Origin: VBAS01 sp035318985
GTDB taxonomy: Bacteria > Bacteroidota > Bacteroidia > Chitinophagales > Chitinophagaceae
Reading direction: 5' to 3'
DNA length: 41,721 bases
Assembly: GCA_035318985.1 (NCBI GenBank)
Contig: DATHDP010000013.1
Location: 1-41,721 of the forward strand
Numbering within the stretch: position 1 is the stretch's first letter; every line of letters starts with the position of its first letter. Position numbers and translations under genes: made by a program. Positions 8,754 through 17,599 of this stretch are shown here, in pieces. The notes below the pieces were generated by a model that worked only from the letters and a program-made list of their open reading frames with translations, was not told the origin of the DNA and ran no database searches.

Positions 8754-9488
8754 ATGAAAAAAACATTGTTTGCTACTTGTTTGTTTTTAACGCAAAATTT
8801 TGGATTCGCACAAGATCAACTTGAGCTTTATTCCCATTTGCGATGGGATAAATATCCTTCATTTAATATTCCATTCAATTCAGCTTCAAATTCTACTATT
8901 ACCATGAAAGGAAGTAGTTGGGGTACAGACATAAACTATTTGCATTCCTTAAAAGATAAATGGTTTATAAAAGGTGGTATTGGCTATTATAAATATTCCT
9001 TCGATAATATTGAAGGATTTACACCTTCTTATGGAACACGGAATGCAAGGTTCATCCATTTTAGTGGAGGGCCATCCTCTACCTTTTTCTATGTAAGTGA
9101 TCAGTATTGGTATAACACGATTTCGTTAACTGTAGGCCTCGAAAAATGGCTGATGCTGAATAAAACCGTTGATCTGGTCGGAGGATTCGATGTTCTCAAT
9201 TATTTTACTTTATCGCAACTCTATAAAATACCAATTGGGAATGATCATACTGATTACAAAACAAAAAATGAAAGATATTTTGGTTTTGGAATTAGTGCAT
9301 ATGCTGGAATTCAAAAGGAAGTTGGCCGGTTTCATTTTGGACCTGCTTTGAAAGTGCCAATTTTTAACTTATGGAAACAAGATTCGGTTTTCCCCTTTGA
9401 ACAAAATAATAAGAGCCGAAATAAATGGCTAAATGGGATAGGGCTTGGAATTAGTTGTAAATATTCATTAACAAAATCGCCTTCATAA
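8754..9488 (+). CDS. Hypothetical secreted protein, probable outer-membrane beta-barrel
   Basis: A 244-residue protein I do not recognise as a named family. The first 19 residues form a signal peptide ending FGFAQ. The rest is rich in aromatic residues and alternating strands (KWFIKGGIGYYKYSF, YWYNTISLTVGLEKWL, RYFGFGISAYAGIQKEVG, GIGLGISCKYSL), the pattern of small outer-membrane beta-barrels, with a terminal strand ending in KYSL. No catalytic motif is visible. It is a single gene, divergent from the GH78 operon with about 240 nt between starts, and its link to rhamnose use is unclear. A general porin-like or beta-barrel family membership is inference only. Confidence 0.65.
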   Translation: MKKTLFATCLFLTQNFGFAQDQLELYSHLRWDKYPSFNIPFNSASNSTITMKGSSWGTDINYLHSLKDKWFIKGGIGYYKYSFDNIEGFTPSYGTRNARFIHFSGGPSSTFFYVSDQYWYNTISLTVGLEKWLMLNKTVDLVGGFDVLNYFTLSQLYKIPIGNDHTDYKTKNERYFGFGISAYAGIQKEVGRFHFGPALKVPIFNLWKQDSVFPFEQNNKSRNKWLNGIGLGISCKYSLTKSPS

Positions 9489-9612
9489 TGAGTTATAAAA
9501 AAATATCAATAAACAAGAACTGCTATGAATTAAATTATTTTATTTCCGGGCGGAAGGAACGTTTTCATAAGATCAAGTACTTTATTATTCGGAAAGACTC
9601 GTTTGGGAAGAA

Positions 9613-10203
9613 TTATTTAATAATTCTCTTAAAATAAATTTTTCTAATACTTGAGTCACGATTAAATAAAAACAATATTATTATCGAGTCACCGAATTTA
9701 GCTCTATACCCTTGTCCAAATTCTTTGTACCATAATTCACAAACAATAAAATCTTTTATAGGCTTAGAAAAGCCAATAATAAAATCAGCTGATAAGTTTA
9801 AACCCTTTTGTCTAATAAGATCGTCAAATAACGAATCCCTGCTTGGTTTATAACTATCATATTTAGAGTATAAATTTGGATTCAGGATTTCTGCTGTTGA
9901 AATATCGACGGAATCTCCATAGAAACTCAATGTATCCTTAAAATATGAAATTCCTCTGATGTAAAATGTATCCGAGATTCTAAACTTCATGCCATCTTTT
10001 AATATTTGATCATACTTATAATAATTACCGCTGTTATTATTTACCATCGATAGCCACTTTGTTGCAAGCAAATCCCTGTTTGTGCTTAAGTAATTTATTG
10101 CTGATTCCAAATTGTTATTAAAAGTACTTTTTTGAGATTTTGCATCACAAAAAAGGATAATTGTGCATAGCATAACAAACAATTTCAATCTCATTTTAAA
10201 CAT
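9613..10203 (-). CDS. Hypothetical secreted protein
   Basis: A 196-residue protein of no recognised family. A hydrophobic N-terminus (residues 4-21, ending FCDAKSQ) indicates export; translation could begin at Met1 or Met4. The mature part is mixed alpha/beta with a repeated Asp-Ser-Tyr-rich stretch (NPNLYSKYDSYKPSRDSLFDDL) and a C-terminal beta-rich segment FIIGFSKPIKDFIVCELWYKEF, reminiscent of small NTF2-like or lipocalin-like secreted proteins of Bacteroidota, but nothing diagnostic is present. It is convergent with the preceding gene and divergent from the MFS gene. Confidence 0.6.
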   Translation of the reverse strand: MFKMRLKLFVMLCTIILFCDAKSQKSTFNNNLESAINYLSTNRDLLATKWLSMVNNNSGNYYKYDQILKDGMKFRISDTFYIRGISYFKDTLSFYGDSVDISTAEILNPNLYSKYDSYKPSRDSLFDDLIRQKGLNLSADFIIGFSKPIKDFIVCELWYKEFGQGYRAKFGDSIIILFLFNRDSSIRKIYFKRIIK

Positions 10204-10385
10204 TTATTTCTCCCAAAGATTAATTCTTCCAAGGCGAGGCTCCTTCAATCTATATAAAGGTATGGAGGAGGGCTCGTCGCTATAAAAATAAGCCGAAGAA
10301 AACTATAATTGATAAATGATAAAAAATATTCCTGGCTATCAGCGGCCCGAACGAATTAAATTATTTTTACCATAATATTTAAAAC

Positions 10386-11552
10386 TTGACCATTGGTTCA
10401 ACTATAATAGCCCCAATAAATAAGCTACAGGTTCGAATTGCTGTATCTGTTTTTTTCTTTTGCCAGGGATTAGCTTTTGCAAACTGGGCGAGCAGGATAC
10501 CTGATATCAAAACATCATTACACTTAAGCGAAGCAGGACTTGGAAGTATTTTACTTGCATTACCTGTCGGGCAGTTATTAACTATGCCTTTTAGCGGAAG
10601 ACTTGTTACAAGATTCGGCAGCAAGTATGTATTAAGAGTTGCTGTTGTTGGTTATGTACTCTCACTTACAAATATCGGTTTGGTGGAAAAGCCATGGCAA
10701 TTAGCATTGGCTTTATGTGCATTTGGAATATTTGGTAACATGTGCAACATTTCTGTTAACACACAGGCTGTTCATGCAGAAGCTCTTTATAACAGGCCCA
10801 TCATGGCTTCCTTTCATGGTATCTGGAGTACCGCAGGTTTTACCGGGGCTCTTATCGGTTCATTGATGATGAAACTTGATATAAAACCTTATTATCATTT
10901 TTGGATAATCGCATTGTTTGCAATTACCATGATGCTGATCTTTAATAAATATCTTTTGCTCACACCTACCAGCAAATCTGCTTCATCATTTACAAAATTT
11001 AAAATGCCGCACGGTTCGTTAATGTTGTTAGGCGTTATTGCTTTTTGTTGTATGAGTGCAGAAGGATGTATGTTCGACTGGAGTGGTGTTTATTTCAAAC
11101 AAGTAGTAAAAGCTGAAGGTTCACTTGTATCACTCGGCTATGCTTCTTTTATGATCATGATGGCAACCGGGAGATTTACCGGTGACCGGCTTGCGCTGAA
11201 ATTTGGTCGTAAAAAAATGGTTCAGTTAAGTGGCGTACTAATTTTCATTGGAATGATGATCGCTGTATTATTTCCAACAATAGTATCAGCAACCATTGGT
11301 TTTTTAATTATTGGATTTGGAGTAAGCAGTATCATCCCGCTAATGTTCAGCACGGCAGGAAAAATAAAAGAAGTAGCCAGTGGTATAGCAATTGCAACTG
11401 TTTCCGGTATTGGCTTCTTCGGATTTTTGATAGGACCTCCGCTTATAGGTTATATTGCTCAATTGGCAGGACTGCAATATTCATTTGCAGTGATCGCAGT
11501 ATTAGGTCTTGGTATAACGCTATTAATAAATCGCATTAAAGAAATTGTATAG
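10386..11552 (+). CDS. MFS transporter, YbjJ-like
   Basis: A 388-residue major facilitator with about 12 membrane helices. The first helix pair carries FCQGLAFANWASRIPDIK and the loop 2-3 motif GRLVTRFGSKYVLR (the G-R-x-x-D/T-R/K motif A); a second copy, GDRLALKFGRKKMVQ, opens the C-terminal half near residue 255. The sequence around NISVNTQAVHAE is typical of the YbjJ/fucose-permease-like subgroup whose substrates are mostly unknown. Translation must begin at TTG 10386, because an in-frame TAA lies one codon upstream and the next in-frame ATG would remove several helices. No co-transcribed partner. Sugar or small-metabolite transport is inference. Confidence 0.85.
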   Translation: MTIGSTIIAPINKLQVRIAVSVFFFCQGLAFANWASRIPDIKTSLHLSEAGLGSILLALPVGQLLTMPFSGRLVTRFGSKYVLRVAVVGYVLSLTNIGLVEKPWQLALALCAFGIFGNMCNISVNTQAVHAEALYNRPIMASFHGIWSTAGFTGALIGSLMMKLDIKPYYHFWIIALFAITMMLIFNKYLLLTPTSKSASSFTKFKMPHGSLMLLGVIAFCCMSAEGCMFDWSGVYFKQVVKAEGSLVSLGYASFMIMMATGRFTGDRLALKFGRKKMVQLSGVLIFIGMMIAVLFPTIVSATIGFLIIGFGVSSIIPLMFSTAGKIKEVASGIAIATVSGIGFFGFLIGPPLIGYIAQLAGLQYSFAVIAVLGLGITLLINRIKEIV

Positions 11553-11591
11553 CCGGATATATTTAAAAGTCTTTCAGTCCGGGATCTGGAT

Positions 11592-11673
11592 AACCACATA
11601 GACACATAGGACACAATAGGAAGAAACACATAGAAACCTATGTGGAAACTATGTTTCTATGTTCCTATGTGGT
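11592..11673. repeat. Intergenic CACATAG-type inverted repeat
   Basis: ACCACATAG at 11593-11601 pairs with CTATGTGGT at 11665-11673, and CACATAG at 11627-11633 pairs with CTATGTG at 11638-11644 over a 4-nt loop. Between them the 7-nt unit CACATAG recurs with small changes, giving a degenerate tandem and inverted array of about 82 nt. It lies between convergent genes, so it could also act as a bidirectional transcription stop. It is similar in layout to the CACGAAG-type element at 24234-24303. Confidence 0.7.
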
Positions 11674-11722
11674 AAAAAATCTGCATAGTTAAGTCAAACG
11701 TATAGTCAATATTTAATTTCAA

Positions 11723-11740
11723 ATCCGATAGCTATCGGAT
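11723..11740. repeat. Perfect 18-bp palindrome ATCCGATAGCTATCGGAT
   Basis: An exact self-complementary 18-mer between the MFS gene and the FadL-like gene, 50 nt after the CACATAG-type element. From memory, the CCGATAGCTATCGG core recurs in intergenic regions of various Bacteroidota genomes. In this window I see it once. It could be a methylation target, a protein-binding site or a hairpin at the convergent gene ends. Confidence 0.6.
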
Positions 11741-11761
11741 GAACACTAACGAAATCTATCT

Positions 11762-13195
11762 CTATGATTTTTTATTGAAATTGATGGTAACGCCAAACAG
11801 AATACCGATCGAGTAATAATTTGCTTTAGTAATGATCGTACCACCCTGGAGAAAGTTTCTTTCTGATGGCTCATCTAAATTAGCATCCTGTTCATATTTT
11901 TTATCACTGCCAAATCCATATAGAATACCTGTGCTTACTGATAACCGTCTTCCGGATACATTGCCACCCAATACTACATGATAAATATCCCATGTGGAAA
12001 TATCCGGCTTGATCCCTCTTGTATCATGAACACTATTATCAAAAAAACTATTATCGCTGCGAAAACTAAGATCCAAAGTAAATTTGCTGTTGAGTATATA
12101 TTCATAAGCCACCGACCAGTTCACTACACTTTTATTACCTGTTTTCACTCTTAAAAAATCATCACTTCCTATATCCGAGTATACCTGCTGTGGCCTTACA
12201 AAAGCTGCAGGTTTTGCCTTTAATATGTCATATATTTCCAGGCCAGCGTAATATTGAACTGCAATGCCTAATTGTCCACGCTTCATATCAATATTAATAC
12301 CTGATGCTGCTGACCATGGTGTTTTGTAAACTGAATGCAATTTCTCCTGCCTGTCATTAGCTACTATATCGATTCTTTGACCATGGTATAGCATATTGTT
12401 TGTAGTAATATCGGCGGCCACCACACCTTTACCAAATATTCTAAATGAAGGACTATTTAATGCCAGCCCGACACCAAAACGATTGCCCCTGTAATAAATG
12501 CCGAGCTTTACTTGTCCCCGCAAATTATCATAATAAAAATTTTGCAGGTAATCACCGCTTACAAGAGGGTTACCTGGTGTATTTAAAAACATCCGGGTAT
12601 ATAAATTTCTTTCATAACTGTGATTTCGCCAGTAAACTAACATAGTTGCTCCCAATGACCAACGATCATTGAACTTGTTTCCTATGCCATACCCAAAAGT
12701 AGTTTCCGTTAATCTTGAATTCAATGATAGCTGACCAATAGTGGTTTCATCACCGGGGCTCTCGGCATCATCCACTATCGGGTAGTTGCCATCAATGCGT
12801 GCAAGACCGTGAAAGCCGTAATCTACTGATGAAGCAAAGCCATAACCCATTTTTATATTCGGGTTTTTGGTTGGTATCAATCCTGAGATCAACAGGGGAA
12901 GATTTTTGAAATTATTATTATTGAAATCCTTTTCATTACCTAATGCATTTTCTATTTTGGTTTTTTCCAACTGGTAAAGATCTGCATTGATAGTGACTGA
13001 ACTTGTATCAATAAATGCAAGACAGGCGGGGTTATAAAAAATTGCCGAGTTATCCTTTACACGCCCAACTACTGCACCACCCATTAATGAAGATCGGGTC
13101 CCGAATTGCAGCGCCCAATAATGCGTATCCTGCGCTATACTACTGTAACATGATATCAAAAGCACAGGGATAAACAAGAATTTCATAAGAGTCAT
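11762..13195 (-). CDS. FadL/OmpP1-like outer-membrane beta-barrel protein
   Basis: A 477-residue outer-membrane protein. The signal peptide ends SSIAQ (residues 1-21; Met4 is an alternative start giving a tidier signal). The mature N-terminus HYWALQFGTRSSLMGGAVVG...AIFYNPACLAFI resembles the FadL/OmpP1 hatch region, where a GA-x-x-A-D-A-S-A-x-F-x-NP-A-x-L motif is usual. The rest alternates amphipathic strands and polar loops (RWSLGATMLVYWRNHSY, GQVKLGIYYRGNRFGVGLALN) and ends with a strand closing in FNFNKKS. FadL relatives pass hydrophobic compounds across the outer membrane; whether this one does is inferred. Neighbours give no pathway clue. Confidence 0.72.
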   Translation of the reverse strand: MTLMKFLFIPVLLISCYSSIAQDTHYWALQFGTRSSLMGGAVVGRVKDNSAIFYNPACLAFIDTSSVTINADLYQLEKTKIENALGNEKDFNNNNFKNLPLLISGLIPTKNPNIKMGYGFASSVDYGFHGLARIDGNYPIVDDAESPGDETTIGQLSLNSRLTETTFGYGIGNKFNDRWSLGATMLVYWRNHSYERNLYTRMFLNTPGNPLVSGDYLQNFYYDNLRGQVKLGIYYRGNRFGVGLALNSPSFRIFGKGVVAADITTNNMLYHGQRIDIVANDRQEKLHSVYKTPWSAASGINIDMKRGQLGIAVQYYAGLEIYDILKAKPAAFVRPQQVYSDIGSDDFLRVKTGNKSVVNWSVAYEYILNSKFTLDLSFRSDNSFFDNSVHDTRGIKPDISTWDIYHVVLGGNVSGRRLSVSTGILYGFGSDKKYEQDANLDEPSERNFLQGGTIITKANYYSIGILFGVTINFNKKS

Positions 13196-13427
13196 TTAAG
13201 GTATGGCCAGTACATTTCTCTTTCCAGAGGAGTCTTTTTCCGACCTAAGTAAAGATATAGTTTAAAAGTTTTCAGGAGAGGTTCATCCAGAAGAAATTAC
13301 ATAGACAATAGTTTATAGCATCCACTTCTACCCCATCATTTTTTATGCTTTTATTTTATTCACGCAATTGCCGGGATGAATGAATATATAATTTCAGTAA
13401 ATTCATAACTTAAAAAATCATAGCACG

Positions 13428-13829
13428 ATGACAAACCTAATAACAGTTGCCGTCAAGGATGAAAATTTTTCAGGCAAGGTTTTGCAAGAAATATTGGTCG
13501 GATTTAAAAGTGAAACGGTCACTATTAAAGAAATTATTGAAGCAAGAGTACGCCAGGAAGTGGAAAACTATAACAATAAACTTCCTGAGTATTACAATGG
13601 CTTAATACAACCGAGTGATGCAGAAAAAACTATTAATGGATTTAAGTTGCGTTCTAAAAAGCCGATCGATACCGAAAAACAAGTGTATGTGGCTTTAGAT
13701 GCATTTCAAAAAAATGGTTTTTTTGTTTTGGTGGATGATCAGCAGTACAGCTCATTGGACCAGGTTGTTCATCTCCATAGCGATACCAAAATAGGATTTC
13801 TTAAAATGACACCATTAGTAGGAGGATAG
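13428..13829 (+). CDS. Ubiquitin/MoaD-like beta-grasp protein with C-terminal Gly-Gly (candidate)
   Basis: A 133-residue cytoplasmic protein. Residues 3-28 look like a beta-hairpin (LITVAVKDENFSG then EILVGFKSETVTIKEII), followed by a long helix (29-50), a roughly 45-residue insert, and a C-terminal part FFVLVDDQQY...LHSDTKIGFLKMTPLVGG that follows the last strands of MoaD/ThiS proteins, whose ends read roughly GDEVAFLPPVSGG. The chain stops right after Gly-Gly, as in sulfur carriers and mature ubiquitin-like modifiers. It is longer than MoaD (about 80) because of the insert. It sits 2 nt before the DUF4132 gene, a tight operon. No E1-like (MoeB/ThiF) or JAB-peptidase gene is in the window. 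The fold call is by eye; a Gly-Gly end can also occur by chance. Confidence 0.6.
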   Translation: MTNLITVAVKDENFSGKVLQEILVGFKSETVTIKEIIEARVRQEVENYNNKLPEYYNGLIQPSDAEKTINGFKLRSKKPIDTEKQVYVALDAFQKNGFFVLVDDQQYSSLDQVVHLHSDTKIGFLKMTPLVGG

Positions 13830-13831
13830 TT

Positions 13832-16417
13832 ATGGGATTGCTTGATAAGATAAAAAATGTTTTTGGTGTCGGTAATGATGCAGCCGTGGAGGATGAGTTT
13901 ACCAATATCATTACTTCAACGCTGAACGAATACAGATCTAAAAACAAATTTTTCTGGAGCCCGGTGATAAATGAGACATCTGTGTGGACAGAACAGGTAA
14001 AGAACTGGCCGGATAAAAAAAAGATCAGTTTTATTCTCTGGATGCTGCCGCTTATTCATAAAGCGAATGCCGGCAAACGCAGTTGGTCGTCTGAAGATCA
14101 GGAGACATATCCCATTAACACTAAACAGGCATATGTTCACACCCTTTTTAAGAACAAATTAGAAATGGATGATGAGGATGCTATTAAGATCTGTGAAGGT
14201 TTCACCCGTTACCATACCAGCGATTGGGCCCAGGTCACTACCTGGCCGATCAATTTACTACTCAACCAGCTTGAAAGACAACGAAAGGGCCAGTCAATCT
14301 CTCCAGCATTAAAAACAATGCTGGAAAAAATGAAGGCGGCGATCGGTGAAATAAGCATGATTCACCAGCAGAAAGAGCGGATGAAAATGATCGATAAGAT
14401 CGATAGAATGTTGTTTCAAAATGGAAAAGAAACAGCAACCATTAGGCCTGCCCGTTTTTTAGGAGATGATCCTTTTGCCGACTATGTTAACCCGGCCATT
14501 GAAAATATGCCCGGAAAAGAAAAATTATTATGGTATTCATTATTGTCTCTTGCACAAAAGACATCCGGTTCCAAGCCCACCAAAAAATATCTTGATGATA
14601 CAAAAGCGATCATTAAAGAAATAGGCACCGAACCATTTAAGAAGACCCTGCACAACTGGTTCCAATTCCTGGTGGATCTGAAAACAAAAGAAGAACCGCA
14701 GACTGTTAATTACAGCGGTCACACTTACAACTTCACTTCTTATGACTACATCACTTCCATAAATGCCGATGCCATAAAAGGACTTATATGGACCTGTTCT
14801 CATTTTCATGATAATGCAACGATTCAAAAGATCGCTGCGCTGGCAGATAGAGCATTTAAAAAAATTCCTGGTAAGGGTCCTACAGCAGTTTCGGTGGGCA
14901 ATGCATGTTTGTATGTATTATATAAATCTAAGGGCCTCGACGGAATAGGTCAGCTATCACGTTTAAAAACCCGCATCAAACAAAACAGTACGCAGGCATT
15001 GATAGACAAGTATCTTCAAGCTGCCGCCGAAGAGCAGGGTGTGACAATAAGTGAAATAGAAGATATGGCTGTTGATGACTGCGGACTGGTTGATGGAAAA
15101 CATTCTTACCAGGTTGATGAATACAAAGCGGAACTGGAAATAACCGGTGTTGGAAAAACGGAGATCAAATGGTTCAAAGCTGATGGTGTACAACAAAAAT
15201 CAGTACCTGCTTTGGTGAAAGAAAAATGTGGGGCGAAACTTAAAAAGATAAAAGACACCGCTAAGCAGGTAGAACAAACATTGATAGCACAGCGGGATCG
15301 TGTCGATAGAATGTTCAGGGATGAACGCAAAATACCCTGGGATAATTTTGAGCAATATTATCTTTATCATGGTCTTTTATCTTATCTCGCTAAAAAGATC
15401 ATCTGGAATTTTCATAAACCCGGCAGCACGGTCCAGGCGATCTTTTTAAATAACTACTGGATAAATGAATCAAATGAAATTGTGAACATAACGGATACTG
15501 AATTCGTTTCGCTGTGGCATCCTGTACTGGCTTCAGTACAACAGATCAAGAGTTGGCGTGACTTCTTTGTTTTTCATCAATTGCAGCAACCATTGAAACA
15601 AGCTTATCGTGAAGTTTACCTTCTTACAGATGCCGAACTAAATACAAAAACCTATAGCAACAGGATGGCTGCACATATTCTTCGGCAACACCAGTTTAAT
15701 TCACTGGCCAAAACGAGAGGCTGGCGATACGCATTGATGGGAGCTTTCGATAATGGATATGACAATGGAACTGCTTCTTTACTGTTACCGGAATATAATT
15801 TAAGGGCGGAGTACTGGGTCAATGAAGTAAATGCTGACGGCGCAACGAATGATACGGGTATATGGAATTATGTAAGTACAGACCAGGTGCGATTTGTAAA
15901 CAGCACTAATAACGAAATTGTCGATTTGATCAATGTACCTCCGCTTGCATTTTCAGAAGTTATGAGAGATGTTGACCTGTTTGTAGGTGTGGCAAGTGTT
16001 GGTAATGATCCTGTATGGCGGGATTCAGGTGGACTGCCTGCTTATAGAGACTACTGGACCTCCTATTCTTTTGGTGAACTTTCAGAAATTGCTAAAAACC
16101 GTAAAGAAATTTTGGGAAGTCTTGTCCCAAGATTGAAAATAAAAGAGGTTGCTGCTATAAAAGATAAATTTCTTGTTGTAAAAGGTAAACTGCGTACGTA
16201 TAAAATCCATATTGGCAGTACAAATATTTTGATGGAACCAAATGACCAATACCTGTGCATTGTACCGGATCGTAGTCAGAAGAATCATACTGAAAATATT
16301 TTTCTTCCGTTTGAAGGGGACAACGGTTTGTCCATAATTTTATCAAAAGCTTTTTTATTAGCAGAAGATGATAAGATCACAGACTCAACCATCACGTCAC
16401 AAATCAACAGAAAATAG
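13832..16417 (+). CDS. DUF4132 protein (MolR/YehI-like)
   Basis: An 861-residue cytoplasmic protein without signal peptide or membrane helices. The N-terminal half (1-400) is helical and repeat-like (HEAT-type arrangement is possible: ALIDKYLQAAAEEQGV). From about 410 to 860 it follows the DUF4132 family: a beta region DDCGLVDGKHSYQVDEYKAE, the helix LIAQRDRVDRMFRDERKIPW with the usual basic/aromatic pattern near residue 480-500, GWRYALMGAFDNGYD near 630, and a conserved tail STNILMEPNDQYLCIVPDR followed by FLPFEGDNGLSIILSKAFLLA. The family includes E. coli YehI/MolR and is often found near MoxR ATPase-VWA genes, which are absent here. Biochemical role unknown. Its SD GGAGG lies inside the upstream gene's last codons. 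Confidence 0.8.
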   Translation: MGLLDKIKNVFGVGNDAAVEDEFTNIITSTLNEYRSKNKFFWSPVINETSVWTEQVKNWPDKKKISFILWMLPLIHKANAGKRSWSSEDQETYPINTKQAYVHTLFKNKLEMDDEDAIKICEGFTRYHTSDWAQVTTWPINLLLNQLERQRKGQSISPALKTMLEKMKAAIGEISMIHQQKERMKMIDKIDRMLFQNGKETATIRPARFLGDDPFADYVNPAIENMPGKEKLLWYSLLSLAQKTSGSKPTKKYLDDTKAIIKEIGTEPFKKTLHNWFQFLVDLKTKEEPQTVNYSGHTYNFTSYDYITSINADAIKGLIWTCSHFHDNATIQKIAALADRAFKKIPGKGPTAVSVGNACLYVLYKSKGLDGIGQLSRLKTRIKQNSTQALIDKYLQAAAEEQGVTISEIEDMAVDDCGLVDGKHSYQVDEYKAELEITGVGKTEIKWFKADGVQQKSVPALVKEKCGAKLKKIKDTAKQVEQTLIAQRDRVDRMFRDERKIPWDNFEQYYLYHGLLSYLAKKIIWNFHKPGSTVQAIFLNNYWINESNEIVNITDTEFVSLWHPVLASVQQIKSWRDFFVFHQLQQPLKQAYREVYLLTDAELNTKTYSNRMAAHILRQHQFNSLAKTRGWRYALMGAFDNGYDNGTASLLLPEYNLRAEYWVNEVNADGATNDTGIWNYVSTDQVRFVNSTNNEIVDLINVPPLAFSEVMRDVDLFVGVASVGNDPVWRDSGGLPAYRDYWTSYSFGELSEIAKNRKEILGSLVPRLKIKEVAAIKDKFLVVKGKLRTYKIHIGSTNILMEPNDQYLCIVPDRSQKNHTENIFLPFEGDNGLSIILSKAFLLAEDDKITDSTITSQINRK

Positions 16418-16457
16418 TAATCCCAGATATGTAGCTTCGGATTGTAGATTCTTTGTT

Positions 16458-17528
16458 TTATGAAATTCTATGCAAAGGTTTTGGATAAGCAGGCTTGAAC
16501 GCAGACCATTTTTCCACCATTATATTACAATCATGTTTTTGCACCATTTGCTTCAATGTGTCATTGACGATTTGTTGTAAAACTTCAGGTTCGGTTTCCA
16601 CTCTTGCATTAATTAATAAATGAGCCTGTACTGTATCTTTTTCTTCAGGCGAATAGAACGAGAGTGGTAATGAACTGATAACACTTATCTTTTTTTTCCA
16701 GGATTCTGTTTCGATAAAAAATTTTAAATGCCCTATTGTTAATTTATTTTCTTTTATATCGTGATCAATCTGAGAAATGATCTCCTTTGCGATCGTAATA
16801 GAATTTTTTTGAGAGCTAACTATCGTCATACTTTCATCAAGCCATGCAAGTTGCGCTTCACCATCCGCATACAAATCATAATCGATATCGAGTGATGCAC
16901 GGTCTGATGGTTCAAATTGTTCCAGCGCATTCATCCATTTTTCAATATTATTTTCTTCAAATGAGTTTTGATAAAGAATTGTTTTTCCGGGAAACTCATT
17001 TTCCAAATGCCTGTTTATTGCCGCGACTTCTTCAGGAGAAAGAAGATCAATTTTATTAATTACCAGTACATCTGCTTCTTCCAATTGCTTTTTATAGATG
17101 TACTGTATATTTTCTGAAATAAAATTTACTCTTCCCTCAATCAAGGATAGAAACAATGCAGCATCTGCAAATACAGAAATAACTACTGAACAGCCCGACA
17201 TTTCACGGACAAAAGGTTTTGCTACGGTTGCGACAAGGTCTGTACAGGAGCCTACGGATTCTGCAAAAATTATATCCGGTTGAGTGTCTTTAATAAATGA
17301 ATTGATATGTTTATCGAGCTGATCATAGTTGCAGCAAAAGCAACCATTCGCTACTTCCGCAGCAGGAATACCGAAGCTTTTTACAAAAGCACTGTCTACC
17401 TGCTGATCTCCCTGGTCATTTGTTATGACGGCAACTCGTTGATCTTTTTTTATTAAATGCTGACAGGCGTTTACAATAGCAGTTGTTTTACCACTGCCAA
17501 GAAAACCGCCGACAAGGAAAAGTTTCAT
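16458..17528 (-). CDS. CobW/P47K (G3E) family GTPase, putative metallochaperone
   Basis: A 356-residue G3E GTPase. Walker A is GGFLGSGKTT (residues 7-16); the metal-binding CxCC motif is NGCFCC with Cys63, Cys65 and Cys66; the guanine-specificity motif is INKID near residue 157. The C-terminal third is the variable CobW_C-type region. G3E proteins use GTP to deliver metals such as Zn, Co, Ni or Fe to client enzymes. Zur-type or cobalamin control is not visible upstream, and no metal enzyme or transporter gene lies beside it, so the metal is unknown. The gene is convergent with the DUF4132 gene (40 nt apart). Confidence 0.88.
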   Translation of the reverse strand: MKLFLVGGFLGSGKTTAIVNACQHLIKKDQRVAVITNDQGDQQVDSAFVKSFGIPAAEVANGCFCCNYDQLDKHINSFIKDTQPDIIFAESVGSCTDLVATVAKPFVREMSGCSVVISVFADAALFLSLIEGRVNFISENIQYIYKKQLEEADVLVINKIDLLSPEEVAAINRHLENEFPGKTILYQNSFEENNIEKWMNALEQFEPSDRASLDIDYDLYADGEAQLAWLDESMTIVSSQKNSITIAKEIISQIDHDIKENKLTIGHLKFFIETESWKKKISVISSLPLSFYSPEEKDTVQAHLLINARVETEPEVLQQIVNDTLKQMVQKHDCNIMVEKWSAFKPAYPKPLHRIS

Positions 17529-17599
17529 TTTACGAATGTAAAGACTTATTTATTGTTGTACTTTTTACATTTGAGCAAGGCCGTAGTTTTGTTGGATGA

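Noticed and set aside
9488..9637. 49-codon frame whose ATG overlaps the stop of the beta-barrel gene (TAATG) and which runs into the end of the opposite gene
   Set aside because: No recognisable sequence, strongly AT-driven composition and overlap with a real gene on the other strand; chance frame more likely than a coupled small gene.
16432..16456. GATTGTAGATTC-type AT-rich intergenic string, similar to one near 24063
   Set aside because: Too short and too AT-rich to be called a repeat family from two loose matches.
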